From Bradyrhizobium acaciae (GTDB lineage: Bacteria; Pseudomonadota; Alphaproteobacteria; Rhizobiales; Xanthobacteraceae), in the NCBI RefSeq assembly GCF_020889785.1, contig NZ_JACMYK010000067.1, forward strand, positions 1 to 38,821: 38,821 nt of DNA. The letters are read 5' to 3'. Position numbers and translations under genes: made by a program. Shown one piece after another: positions 9,722 to 17,532 of the stretch (positions are counted from its first letter, which is position 1; every line of letters begins with the position of its first letter). Below the pieces are notes generated by a model that was given only the letters and a program-made list of their open reading frames with translations, ran no database searches and was not told the DNA's origin.

Positions 9722-10516
9722 ATGACGACACCGCCGGCGCCATCGCCCCCTTCGCTTCCCGATTTGCGAGACCTCACGCCGGCGCGCGTCGGTCTCGGCC
9801 GTTCCGGGGCCAGCCTGCCCACCGATGCGCTGCTTTCCTTCACGCTCGACCATGCCCGTGCCCGCGACGCCGTTCACGCGGCTTTCGATGTCGGCGGGAT
9901 TGCGGCCGGCCTTGCCGGCCTCGGCATCACGCCGCGCGAGGTGTCGAGCCAGGCGCCCAGCCGGCGCGACTATCTGCGCCGGCCCGATCTCGGGCGCATG
10001 CTGGACTCCGCGTCGCGACGGTCGCTCGAGAGCAGCGGCATCACCGCTTGCTCCTGCGCCATCGTGATCGGTGACGGCCTGTCGCCGACTGCGGTCAATG
10101 TGCACGCCGTCGAATTGATCCGGCATCTCCTGCCGCAGCTTGCGGCCGACAAGATCGACGCCGGCCCGGTCGTCGTCGCGTCGGGCGCGCGCGTCGCGCT
10201 CGGCGATGAGATCGGCGCCATCATCGGCGCACGCATGCTGGTGATGCTGATCGGCGAACGGCCCGGCCTTTCCGCGCCCGACAGCCTTGGCGCCTATCTC
10301 ACCTTCGCACCGCGGATCGGCCTCACCGATGCCGACCGCAACTGCATCTCCAACATCCACCGCGCCGGGCTGAGCTATGCGGAAGCCGCATTCAGAATCG
10401 CCTGGCTTGTGCGCGAGGGCCTGGTACGCCAGATCACGGGGGTCGCATTGAAGGACGAAAGCGGCGGTGGGTCGTCACAGAATGCGCTGCCAGGGTGTGA
10501 CAAATCAGACACTTAA
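9722..10516 (+). CDS. eutC: Ethanolamine ammonia-lyase, small subunit
   Basis: A 264-residue small subunit of ethanolamine ammonia-lyase, which completes the adenosylcobalamin site with EutB. Recognisable blocks are TPARVGLGRSGASLPTDALL near the N-terminus, then FDHARARDAVHAA-like sequence, VIGDGLSPTAVNVHAVELI, LIGERPGLSAPDSLGAYLT, and DRNCISNIHRAGLSYAEAA near the C-terminus. The protein is a little shorter than the enterobacterial one, mainly in a short N-terminal arm. The start ATG lies 4 nt after the hpnP stop, which indicates one transcript and probable translational coupling. The last 20 or so residues (after GVALKDES) are low-complexity and lack the family pattern. Confidence 0.95.
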   Translation: MTTPPAPSPPSLPDLRDLTPARVGLGRSGASLPTDALLSFTLDHARARDAVHAAFDVGGIAAGLAGLGITPREVSSQAPSRRDYLRRPDLGRMLDSASRRSLESSGITACSCAIVIGDGLSPTAVNVHAVELIRHLLPQLAADKIDAGPVVVASGARVALGDEIGAIIGARMLVMLIGERPGLSAPDSLGAYLTFAPRIGLTDADRNCISNIHRAGLSYAEAAFRIAWLVREGLVRQITGVALKDESGGGSSQNALPGCDKSDT

Positions 10517-10713
10517 TGGTGGCGATCGGCGGTTCCCCGTCGATTTGGCTCGACCCTCGCGCTTGCGAGCAAGGGGGCGGACAGGTAAAACCGGCGCCGG
10601 TCAATATTCGCGTGTTTTCAAGGACTAGCGCCGATCAATCGCGCTCACCCGCCTCATTCGCGCCCCTAGACCCAAGCTAGACAGATTGAGCCGTTTTCAG
10701 AACTGGACAGGGC

Positions 10714-13098
10714 ATGCTCGAGAAGAACTCCGAAAGTCAGGTCCACGTCGAGAAGATCGAGGAGCCGCGGCCGGGGACCAGCATCGCATTCGGGTTGGAG
10801 CGAATCGGCCTGATCGCAATCAAGGCGCCGGTCCTGTCTGTGATCATTCTGCTGGCGCTGATGGTTGCGGCCGTTTTCGGCATCGAGCGCATCAAGATCG
10901 ACGACTCACTCAGCCAGTTGTTCCGTTCCAATTCCAAGGACTACAAGCAGTACGAAGCGGTCACCAAACGCTTCCCGGCAACCGAGTTCGACGTGCTGGT
11001 CGTGATCGAAGGCAAGACGCTCCTTGCGCGCGAGAACCTCGAAAAGGTCCGCGACATGGTCACCGACCTGCAGCTGGTCGAGGGCGTGCGCGGCCTGGTC
11101 TCGCTGTTTTCGGCGCGCCAGGCGCCGGAGCCCGGCAAATTGCCGGCCGCGCTGTTCCCGTCCGAGTTGCCGCAAGGCGCCGCCTACGACAAGTTCGTCG
11201 AGACCGTCAAATCCAACGAGATCATTCGCGGCAAGCTGCTGTCCGAGGATGGAACGCTGGCACTGATCGTGTTGTCGCTCGAGCCTGAGGTGGTCGGCAG
11301 CAACAAGCTCTCCAAGGTCGTCGCGGACATGAGAAAGATCATGGCCGATGATCTCAGCGGGAGCGGCCTCAACGCCCAGCTCTCCGGCGTTCCGGTCATG
11401 CAGCTCGAAATCCGCAACGCGGTCAAGCGCGACGGGCTGACCTACAATATTCTCGGCATTCTGGCGGGCTGCATTATCGCCATCATCTTCTTCCGCAAGA
11501 TATCGTTCATGGTGATCGCCGCTTTTCCGCCGATCATTGCGATCCTTCTCGCGCTTGGCGGCCTCGGCTGGGCCGGCTTCAATCTCAACATGTTCCTGAA
11601 CGTGATGACGCCGCTCATCATGGTGATCAGCTTCTCCGACTCGATGCAGCTGACGTTTGCGGCACGAGATCGCCTGATCGCCGGCCAGGACAAGTACACC
11701 GCGTTCAGGAACGCGGTGATGGTGGTCGGACCGGCTTGCGTGCTCACTCATGGCACCGCCGGCATCTCGTTCATCGCGCTGCAATTCTCGGATTCCGACC
11801 TGATCCGCAAATTCGGTGAGGCCGGGCTCGCCGCGACCATCATCGCGCTGATCGCCGTGCTTTCGCTTGTGCCGGCGTTCGGCGTGCTTCTGGTACGCAA
11901 CGAAAAAGTGTTCGCGGTAAAATTCCAGGGCGCCGATGCCGGCGTCCAGGCGTTGCGCAATTTCTGCTACTGGATCGCGGTGCGCATGGTGGGCCGGCCC
12001 GGGCTGTTCAGCCTGATCGCGGTGATCGTGGTCGGCGGGCTCGGCATCATCTACGCCAATCTCGAGCCGCGCTACCGGCTCGCCGACCAGGTTCCGGACA
12101 AGCGGCAGGCGGTGGCGGCGTCGAGCCGGCTCGACGCCAAGCTGACCGGTGCCAATCCCGTCGACGTGCTGATCGAATTCCCCAAGGGCCAATCGCTCTA
12201 CTCGCCGGAGACCTTGAAGACGATCGCAGACGTCCACGCGATGGTTGAAACCGCGGCGGGCGTCGGCAACGTCTGGTCGCTGGAAACCCTGCGCCGCTGG
12301 CTCGCCGAAAAGGCCGGCAGCAATGACGTCGCGACGCTGAAGGAGTATGTCGGCGTCATTCCCGAGCATCTGGTGCGCCGCTTCATCTCGGCCGATCAGG
12401 ATGCGGTCGTGGTCTCGGGGCGGGTCCCGGATCTCGATTCGAGCCAGCTGCTTCCGGTGGTGAACAAGCTGGATAGCTCGCTGGACAAGGTCCGCGCCGA
12501 GCATCCCGGTTACGAGATCGCCGTCACCGGCCTGTCGGTGATCGCCGCGCGCAACAGCGCCAACATGATTGAAAAGCTGAACCGTGGCCTGACCGTCGAA
12601 TTCCTGCTGGTGGCAGTCTTCATCGGGCTCGCATTCCGCTCGGTCGTGGTGATGTTCTCCTGCATCCTGCCCGGCATTTTCCCTGTGGTGCTGTCAGGCA
12701 CGGTGCTGTGGCTGCTCGGGGAGGGGCTGCAATTCGCCAGCGTCGTGGCCTTGACCGTGTCGTTCGGCCTCGGGCTCTCCGCCACCATCCACTTCCTCAA
12801 TCGCCTGCGGCTGGAGACCAAGCCGGGTGTCACGCCGGAGCTCGCGGTGGAGCGCGCCACGGTGCTGGTCGGTCCCGCGCTGATCCTGACCACGGTGGTG
12901 CTCGCTTGCGGCCTCGTCGTCACCGTGTTCTCCGACCTGCCGTCGCTTCGCCTGTTCGGCTGGCTCAGCGCCTTCTCGATGGTCGCGGCCCTGGTTGCGG
13001 ATCTCTTCATCCTGCGCCCGACCTCGATGTTCCTGATCAACCTGTCGCAGAAGCTGCGCGGCAAGGGTGGGCAACCCGCGCCGATCGAAAAGGCCTGA
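10714..13098 (+). CDS. RND/MMPL-family exporter, HpnN-like paralogue
   Basis: A 794-residue membrane protein of the RND superfamily (MMPL/sterol-sensing-like, two repeats). The first helix (APVLSVIILLALMVAAVFGI, about residues 29-48) is followed by a periplasmic domain beginning IDDSLSQLF. Helix clusters then occur near residues 245-395, a second periplasmic domain near 445-620, and a final helix cluster near 625-780 (VEFLLVAVFIGLAFRSVVVM; VALTVSFGLGLSATIHFLNR). The layout matches HpnN encoded at 27.4 kb, with low but visible similarity. A paralogue of hpnN lies near hpnP in R. palustris, so a lipid or hopanoid cargo is plausible but unproven. It is 197 bp downstream of eutC and ends at a strong terminator, so it may close the eutB-hpnP-eutC transcript. 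Confidence 0.85.
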   Translation: MLEKNSESQVHVEKIEEPRPGTSIAFGLERIGLIAIKAPVLSVIILLALMVAAVFGIERIKIDDSLSQLFRSNSKDYKQYEAVTKRFPATEFDVLVVIEGKTLLARENLEKVRDMVTDLQLVEGVRGLVSLFSARQAPEPGKLPAALFPSELPQGAAYDKFVETVKSNEIIRGKLLSEDGTLALIVLSLEPEVVGSNKLSKVVADMRKIMADDLSGSGLNAQLSGVPVMQLEIRNAVKRDGLTYNILGILAGCIIAIIFFRKISFMVIAAFPPIIAILLALGGLGWAGFNLNMFLNVMTPLIMVISFSDSMQLTFAARDRLIAGQDKYTAFRNAVMVVGPACVLTHGTAGISFIALQFSDSDLIRKFGEAGLAATIIALIAVLSLVPAFGVLLVRNEKVFAVKFQGADAGVQALRNFCYWIAVRMVGRPGLFSLIAVIVVGGLGIIYANLEPRYRLADQVPDKRQAVAASSRLDAKLTGANPVDVLIEFPKGQSLYSPETLKTIADVHAMVETAAGVGNVWSLETLRRWLAEKAGSNDVATLKEYVGVIPEHLVRRFISADQDAVVVSGRVPDLDSSQLLPVVNKLDSSLDKVRAEHPGYEIAVTGLSVIAARNSANMIEKLNRGLTVEFLLVAVFIGLAFRSVVVMFSCILPGIFPVVLSGTVLWLLGEGLQFASVVALTVSFGLGLSATIHFLNRLRLETKPGVTPELAVERATVLVGPALILTTVVLACGLVVTVFSDLPSLRLFGWLSAFSMVAALVADLFILRPTSMFLINLSQKLRGKGGQPAPIEKA

Positions 13099-13110
13099 TC
13101 TCCGACAAAC

Positions 13111-13151
13111 AAAAGGCCCGGTTCCGAAGCGTTCGGAACCGGGCCTTTTTG
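13111..13151 (+). terminator. Strong intrinsic terminator after the RND exporter gene
   Basis: A near-perfect stem of about 19 bp, with left arm AAAAGGCCCGGTTCCGAA and its complement, closes on a very short loop and runs into a T-tract (CCTTTTTGTT). The A-run on the left arm means it could also stop the convergent minus-strand gene that ends at 13179. Confidence 0.93.
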
Positions 13152-13178
13152 TTGGCCTGCGAAATCGGCCCTGGAGCG

Positions 13179-13682
13179 TCAGCTCTTCGTCATGGTGATC
13201 GAGACGCCGCGGATCTCACCCTTGGAGTCGATCTGCACGACCTGCTTGGAGCCGTTGGTTTGCAGGTTGAGGTTTGCGGCAAAGCCGGACGCCTCGACGA
13301 ACACGTCGATCCGCCCGCCGCCTGCGGTGCCCTGCAGATTGCCGAAGATGTTGCGGCTCGCCTCGCTCCAGTTGCCGGAGATCCGGTCGCCCTGGCTGGT
13401 GACGTCGCTGGAGAGGTCGAACTTGTAGCTGTCGCTTGCGCAATGCAGGGATTGCTTCAGGCTCATGCCCGACGGCGCGACCTTGTAGTCCGCCTTGCAA
13501 CGAATGCGTTCGGTCGTGCCGTTGGACAACGCTACCGTGCCCGTACCGGTCCAGGAGCCGGCGAAACCGGCGAACGGCCCGTTGGCCTGGGCATGCACCG
13601 CGGAGGCAGACAGCATCAGTGCGGCGCCGACGCCCACAGCCCTGAGAGCCTGACCATAAAGGCTGGAACCAAACAGTTTCAT
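13179..13682 (-). CDS. Small secreted protein of unknown function
   Basis: A 167-residue protein (start at 13682) with a typical signal peptide: MKLFGSSLYG, a hydrophobic core (AVGVGAALMLSASA) and a likely cleavage site after VHA. The mature part looks beta-rich, starting FAGFAGSWTGTGTV and carrying two Cys (RIRCKADYK, SLHCASDS) that could form a disulfide in the periplasm. The GSWxGxG beginning is seen in lipocalin-like and other small beta-barrel families, but I cannot name one. An in-frame ATG at 13697 would add five residues; both starts have weak ribosome-binding sites. It converges on the RND exporter gene. A hairpin lies just upstream of the start region. Confidence 0.8.
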   Translation of the reverse strand: MKLFGSSLYGQALRAVGVGAALMLSASAVHAQANGPFAGFAGSWTGTGTVALSNGTTERIRCKADYKVAPSGMSLKQSLHCASDSYKFDLSSDVTSQGDRISGNWSEASRNIFGNLQGTAGGGRIDVFVEASGFAANLNLQTNGSKQVVQIDSKGEIRGVSITMTKS

Positions 13683-13705
13683 TGTGAATTTTCCCATCAG
13701 AATCA

Positions 13706-13728
13706 ACGCTTCCTTCGCAAGAAAGCGT
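13706..13728 (-). promoter_or_regulatory. Hairpin in the 5' leader of the secreted-protein gene
   Basis: Arms ACGCTTCCTT and AAGAAAGCGT pair at 9 of 10 positions around a 3-nt loop. On the minus strand the 3' arm contains AAGGAAGCG, the best Shine-Dalgarno-like sequence for the gene, 9-13 nt from ATG 13697. Pairing would hide it. Confidence 0.35.
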
Positions 13729-14088
13729 CTCGCCGCATCGAAGGTTTAGTGTCACCGAAGAATGTTAGGTTCAAACGACGGAAGCGGCGCCCGTACGCCT
13801 TTATTGTCATCGACCAGAATCAACAACCGTTCGCCTCACCGTGGCATGTAGCTTTGCGCAAGTGCCATCCGCAATAGCCGAACGCGACAAAGTGATGGCA
13901 TGAATCGCTGTTGTGAATCAATGGCTTATGTGGGGGTTTACAGCGCCGCAAATTTAGCCGCATTTAGCGGTGCTTGTCGTCAATCCGTTGCCGCGTTACG
14001 TGGCGTCTGCAATCCCTAAAATCCGTCCCGGCCCTGCCGAAACGCTTTTCGGGAACAGATTTTCTGCTGTCGGAAATGAAGGAATACG
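13729..14088. other. Divergent intergenic region without a recognised gene
   Basis: About 360 bp between two divergently transcribed secreted-protein genes. It is locally more AT-rich than its surroundings (for example near 13890-13970) and must carry both promoters, but I cannot assign boxes with confidence. GGAAC occurs at about 14053 without a CGTT at the EcfG spacing. Confidence 0.4.
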
Positions 14089-14328
14089 ATGCGTAAATTT
14101 CTCTTGGCACTTGCCCTGTTGTCGATCCCGCTCTCGTCCAGCGCCTTCGCCCAGCAGCAGGCGCGCAGCGGTACGCCCGATGAGCAGAAGGCCTGCACGC
14201 GCGACGTGCAGCGTCACTGCCGTGCCGTGATCGATCAGGGCGACTTCACCATTCTCGCCTGCCTGCAGCAGAACCGCAGCAAGATCAGCGCCGCCTGCGA
14301 CCAGGTGCTGAAGACCCACGGCCAGTAG
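14089..14328 (+). CDS. Small periplasmic Cys-rich-repeat protein
   Basis: A 79-residue protein with a clear signal peptide (MRKFLLALALLSIPLSSSAFA, cleavage near AFA-QQQ) and a good ribosome-binding site (AAGGA, 5 nt before ATG). The mature part of about 57 residues contains four Cys: KACTRDVQRHC, then ILACLQQN and SAACDQVL. This spacing resembles the cysteine-rich GLG1 repeat (PF00839), a small disulfide-bonded helical module. Its function in bacteria is unknown. It lies 197 bp upstream of hpnC on the same strand; whether it is transcribed with the hopanoid operon cannot be told from the sequence. Confidence 0.85.
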   Translation: MRKFLLALALLSIPLSSSAFAQQQARSGTPDEQKACTRDVQRHCRAVIDQGDFTILACLQQNRSKISAACDQVLKTHGQ

Positions 14329-14439
14329 GACCGGATTCAGGGTCTCGAGGGACCGCTATCGACACCGCGGCTGGCAGCCATGCCGGCCGCGGCTGCATAT
14401 GCTGGCGGTCACAGATGGCATTGGTTTTGGTGGCGTATT

Positions 14440-14452
14440 CCCCTATATGGGG
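14440..14452. promoter_or_regulatory. Palindrome CCCCTATATGGGG upstream of hpnC
   Basis: A perfect 13-bp palindrome with arms CCCC/GGGG around an AT core, 73 bp before the hpnC start. It lies where the operon promoter should be, so it may be an operator or overlap a -10 element (CCTATAT). No known regulator is assigned. Confidence 0.35.
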
Positions 14453-14525
14453 CTCGCAAATCCCCCGCATGCGCCCGACCGTTCGCGCCTGCGTCGTGCC
14501 ATGACCAGTGTAGCCCAAATTTCCC

Positions 14526-15404
14526 ATGACCACCGCGAGCGACCTGCGATCCGGAAAGACCCACCGCGACGAGAATTTTCCCGTCGCGTCGTGGATCATT
14601 CATCCGCGGCATCGTGCCCTGATCCTGGCCTTCTATAACTTCGTCCGAACTGCCGACGATATCGCCGATCATGCCACGCTGCAGCCTGCGGAGAAGCTGC
14701 GCTATCTCGACCTCATGGAGGCCGAGCTGCTCGGCAATGGCGAGACCCAGAAGGAGGCGGTCAGCCTGCGCCGGGCCTTCGCCGAGCGCGGCATGCCGCC
14801 GCGGCACGCGCTCGACGTGCTGGTGGCGTTCCGCCTCGACGTCACCAAGTTGCGCTACGAGAACTGGGATGATGTGATCGACTATTGCCGCTACTCGGCG
14901 ATGCCGGTCGGTCGCTTCATGCTCGACGTGCACGGTGAGGACGCCTCGACCTGGGCGGCGTCGGATGCGCTGTGCGCCGGCCTGCAGATCAACAACCATC
15001 TTCAGGATTGCGGTAAGGACTACCGCAATCTGAACCGCGTCTATCTGCCGCGCGATGCGCTGGCCGATGCAGGCGCGACCGTCGAGATGCTCGGCGAGGC
15101 GAAGTCGCAGCCGGCGCTGCTCAAGTGCCTGCAGGCGCTCGCGGTGCGCACCGAAGCGCTGCTCGACCAGAGCAAGTCGCTCGCCGCCGAGGTGAAGGAT
15201 TTCCGGCTCGGGCTCGAGATCTCGGTGATCCAGGCTTTTGCCGACAAGATCGTCACCATGCTGAAGGTGCGCGATCCGCTCAGCGAGCGCGTGCATCTGA
15301 GCCCGGTCGAGCTGCTGCTGCGGAGCCTTGGCGGCATGGCCGGCGAGACCGCCCGGCGCGCGACCGGACGGCGTGGGCTCTCCAGGACGGCGGCAGGCGC
15401 ATGA
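14526..15404 (+). CDS. hpnC: Hydroxysqualene synthase
   Basis: A 292-residue trans-prenyltransferase of the squalene/phytoene synthase superfamily. In the HpnCDE route HpnC converts presqualene diphosphate to hydroxysqualene. The first Asp-rich motif is ADDIAD (Asp44, Asp45, Asp48) after LAFYNFVRT. The second region reads NNHLQDCGKDYRN, and INNHLQD is typical of HpnC as opposed to NILRDI of HpnD. LPRDALADAG follows. The start is well defined because an in-frame stop lies five codons upstream, yet the ATG is preceded by AAATTTCCC, with no Shine-Dalgarno sequence. It is the first gene of hpnC-hpnD-hpnE-shc-hpnG and overlaps hpnD by ATGA. Confidence 0.95.
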   Translation: MTTASDLRSGKTHRDENFPVASWIIHPRHRALILAFYNFVRTADDIADHATLQPAEKLRYLDLMEAELLGNGETQKEAVSLRRAFAERGMPPRHALDVLVAFRLDVTKLRYENWDDVIDYCRYSAMPVGRFMLDVHGEDASTWAASDALCAGLQINNHLQDCGKDYRNLNRVYLPRDALADAGATVEMLGEAKSQPALLKCLQALAVRTEALLDQSKSLAAEVKDFRLGLEISVIQAFADKIVTMLKVRDPLSERVHLSPVELLLRSLGGMAGETARRATGRRGLSRTAAGA

Positions 15405-16237
15405 GTGTTGAGGCGGCGGCCAACGCGAACTACGGAAGCACTGCGTCGGGCAGCTCGTTCTATGCCGCGATGCGCATCCTGCCGCACGCGCAGCGCGAGG
15501 CGATGTTCCAGATCTACAGCTTCTGTCGGCAGGTCGACGACATCGCCGATTCCGACGGTCCGCGGCCGGAGCGCCTGGCCGCGCTGCAGCAGTGGCGCGA
15601 CGATATCGATGCGCTCTATGCGGGGCATCCGCCGGAACGGCTGAAGGACTATGTTGGACCGGTGAAGACCTTCGGCCTGAAGCGCGAGGATTTCGTCGCG
15701 ATCGTCGACGGCATGGAGATGGACGTGCCGCAGGACATCCGCGCGCCGGATCTCGCGACACTCGACCTGTATTGCGATCGCGTCGCGAGCGCGGTCGGCC
15801 GGCTGTCGGTGCGCGTGTTCGGTCTGCCCGAGGAAGACGGCATCGAGCTCGCGTATCACCTTGGCCGCGCGCTGCAGCTGACCAACATCCTGCGCGACAT
15901 CGACGAGGACGCCGGTCTCGGCCGGCTCTATCTGCCGCGCGAATGGCTCTGGCACGCCGGCATCACCAACAACGACCCGGCCCGCGTCATCACCGACCGT
16001 GCGCTGCCGAAGGTGTGCGCGCCGCTGGCCGAGCGCGCCAAGATGCATTTCCAGAAGTCCGACGAGATCATGAAGCGCAATTCGCGCCGCGCCGTGCGTG
16101 CGCCGCGGATCATGTCGAAATACTACCGTGCGATCCTCGATCTCCTGATCGCGCGCGGCTTCGCTGCGCCGCGTGCGCCGGTGCGTGTGTCCAAGGCCGC
16201 CAAGATCGGCATCCTTCTTCGTTACGCGATCATCTGA
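15401..16237 (+). CDS. hpnD: Presqualene diphosphate synthase
   Basis: A 278-residue squalene/phytoene synthase family enzyme that joins two farnesyl diphosphates to presqualene diphosphate, the first step of the HpnCDE pathway. The Asp-rich motifs are intact: RQVDDIAD (Asp46, Asp47, Asp50) and LTNILRDIDEDAGLGRLYLP. The start ATG overlaps the hpnC stop (ATGA), and its own TGA overlaps the hpnE ATG (TGATG), so translation of the three genes is coupled. The product is probably peripheral to the cytoplasmic membrane. Bases 15125-15400 are open in the same frame upstream, but the overlap and the family N-terminus (SFYAAMRILPHAQREAM) support 15401. Confidence 0.96.
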   Translation: MSVEAAANANYGSTASGSSFYAAMRILPHAQREAMFQIYSFCRQVDDIADSDGPRPERLAALQQWRDDIDALYAGHPPERLKDYVGPVKTFGLKREDFVAIVDGMEMDVPQDIRAPDLATLDLYCDRVASAVGRLSVRVFGLPEEDGIELAYHLGRALQLTNILRDIDEDAGLGRLYLPREWLWHAGITNNDPARVITDRALPKVCAPLAERAKMHFQKSDEIMKRNSRRAVRAPRIMSKYYRAILDLLIARGFAAPRAPVRVSKAAKIGILLRYAII

Positions 16238-17487
16238 TGCAAAAGACCGTTCATATCATCGGTGCCGGCATTTCCGGCCTCTCCGCCGCCGTGCGGCTCG
16301 CCAATGGCGGCTACAAGGTGGCCGTCCACGAGGCGACGCAGCAGGCCGGCGGCCGCTGCCGCTCCTATTTCGACGCCGCGACCAATCTCACCATCGACAA
16401 TGGCAACCATCTGCTGCTGTCGGGCAACCGCCATGCGCTGAGCTACGCGCGCTCGATCGGCACCGAGGCCGGCCTGGTGGGACCTGCGCGCGCGCAGTTT
16501 CCGTTCGTTGATCTGGCCACTGGCCAGCGCTGGCAGCTCGACCTCGGCGACTCCCGCCTGCCATTGTGGGTGTTCGACGAGTCGCGCCGTGTCCCGGATA
16601 CCGGCCTGCGCGATTATCTCGCATTGGCGCCGCTGGCATGGGCCGGCACCGAGGCGCTGGTCGGCAACACCATTCCCTGCAAGGGTACGCTGTATGATCG
16701 CCTGGTGCAGCCGCTGCTGCTCGCGGCACTGAACGTCGATCCGCCGGAGGGCTCGGCCGGGCTTGCCGGCGCCATCGTGCGCGAGACGCTGCTCGCGGGC
16801 GGGCAGGCCTGTCGTCCGCTGATCGCGCGCGACGGCCTGAGCTCGGTCCTGATCGAGCCGGCCGTGAAGCTGCTGCAGGAGAGGGGCCACAGCGTCCAGT
16901 TCAGTCACGAATTGCGTACACTTGGCATGTCGGGTGATCGCGTGACGGAGCTCGATTTTGGCGGTGGTGACAAGATCACGCTCCCGGCCGACGATGCCGT
17001 CGTGCTCGCGGTGCCGCCGCGCGGAGCGGCATCCCTGCTGCCCGGACTGAAAACGCCGACCAGATTTCGCGCCATCGTCAACGCGCATTTCCGCGTCGAT
17101 CCGCCGCGCGACGCTGCGCCGATCCTCGGCGTGGTCGGCGGTCTCGTGGAATGGCTGTTCGCGTTCCCGCAACGGCTGTCGATCACGATCAGCAATGGCG
17201 ACCGCTTGGTCGACATGCCGCGCGAGGAGCTCGCGCAGGCGATCTGGCGGGATATCTGCAAGGCATCCGGCGTTGCCGGCGACTTGCCGCCCTGGCAGAT
17301 CGTGCGCGAGCGCCGCGCCACATTTGAGGCGACACCGGAGCAGAACGCCCTGCGCCCGGGGCCCGCGACGGCGCAAAAAAACCTGTTCCTTGCCGGCGAC
17401 TGGACTGCTACCGGGTTGCCAGCAACCATCGAGGGATCGGTGCGGTCGGGTGATCGCGCCGCAGATCTGGTTCTGACCAGGCGTTAA
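16237..17487 (+). CDS. hpnE: Hydroxysqualene dehydroxylase (FAD-dependent, squalene-forming)
   Basis: A 416-residue FAD-dependent oxidoreductase of the amine oxidase/phytoene desaturase-like class. It reduces hydroxysqualene to squalene, the last step before cyclisation. The dinucleotide-binding fold is at the N-terminus (HIIGAGISGLSAAVRLANGG, residues 6-25), followed by HEATQQAGGRCRSY, the usual second FAD contact. The C-terminal FAD motif reads LFLAGDWTATGLPATIEGSV. It starts on the overlapping TGATG with hpnD. The gap to shc is 45 bp, so the operon probably continues. Length and motifs are normal for the family. Confidence 0.95.
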   Translation: MQKTVHIIGAGISGLSAAVRLANGGYKVAVHEATQQAGGRCRSYFDAATNLTIDNGNHLLLSGNRHALSYARSIGTEAGLVGPARAQFPFVDLATGQRWQLDLGDSRLPLWVFDESRRVPDTGLRDYLALAPLAWAGTEALVGNTIPCKGTLYDRLVQPLLLAALNVDPPEGSAGLAGAIVRETLLAGGQACRPLIARDGLSSVLIEPAVKLLQERGHSVQFSHELRTLGMSGDRVTELDFGGGDKITLPADDAVVLAVPPRGAASLLPGLKTPTRFRAIVNAHFRVDPPRDAAPILGVVGGLVEWLFAFPQRLSITISNGDRLVDMPREELAQAIWRDICKASGVAGDLPPWQIVRERRATFEATPEQNALRPGPATAQKNLFLAGDWTATGLPATIEGSVRSGDRAADLVLTRR

Positions 17488-17532
17488 ATTCGACCTGTTA
17501 AGCGGCCGCGGCTTTCGATCAGCCGGTCCGCG

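Noticed and set aside
10906..12504. Minus-strand open frame of 532 codons
   Set aside because: Antisense to the RND exporter and with biased composition.
14050..14085. GGAAC before the Cys-rich-repeat gene as an EcfG promoter
   Set aside because: No CGTT occurs at the required spacing.
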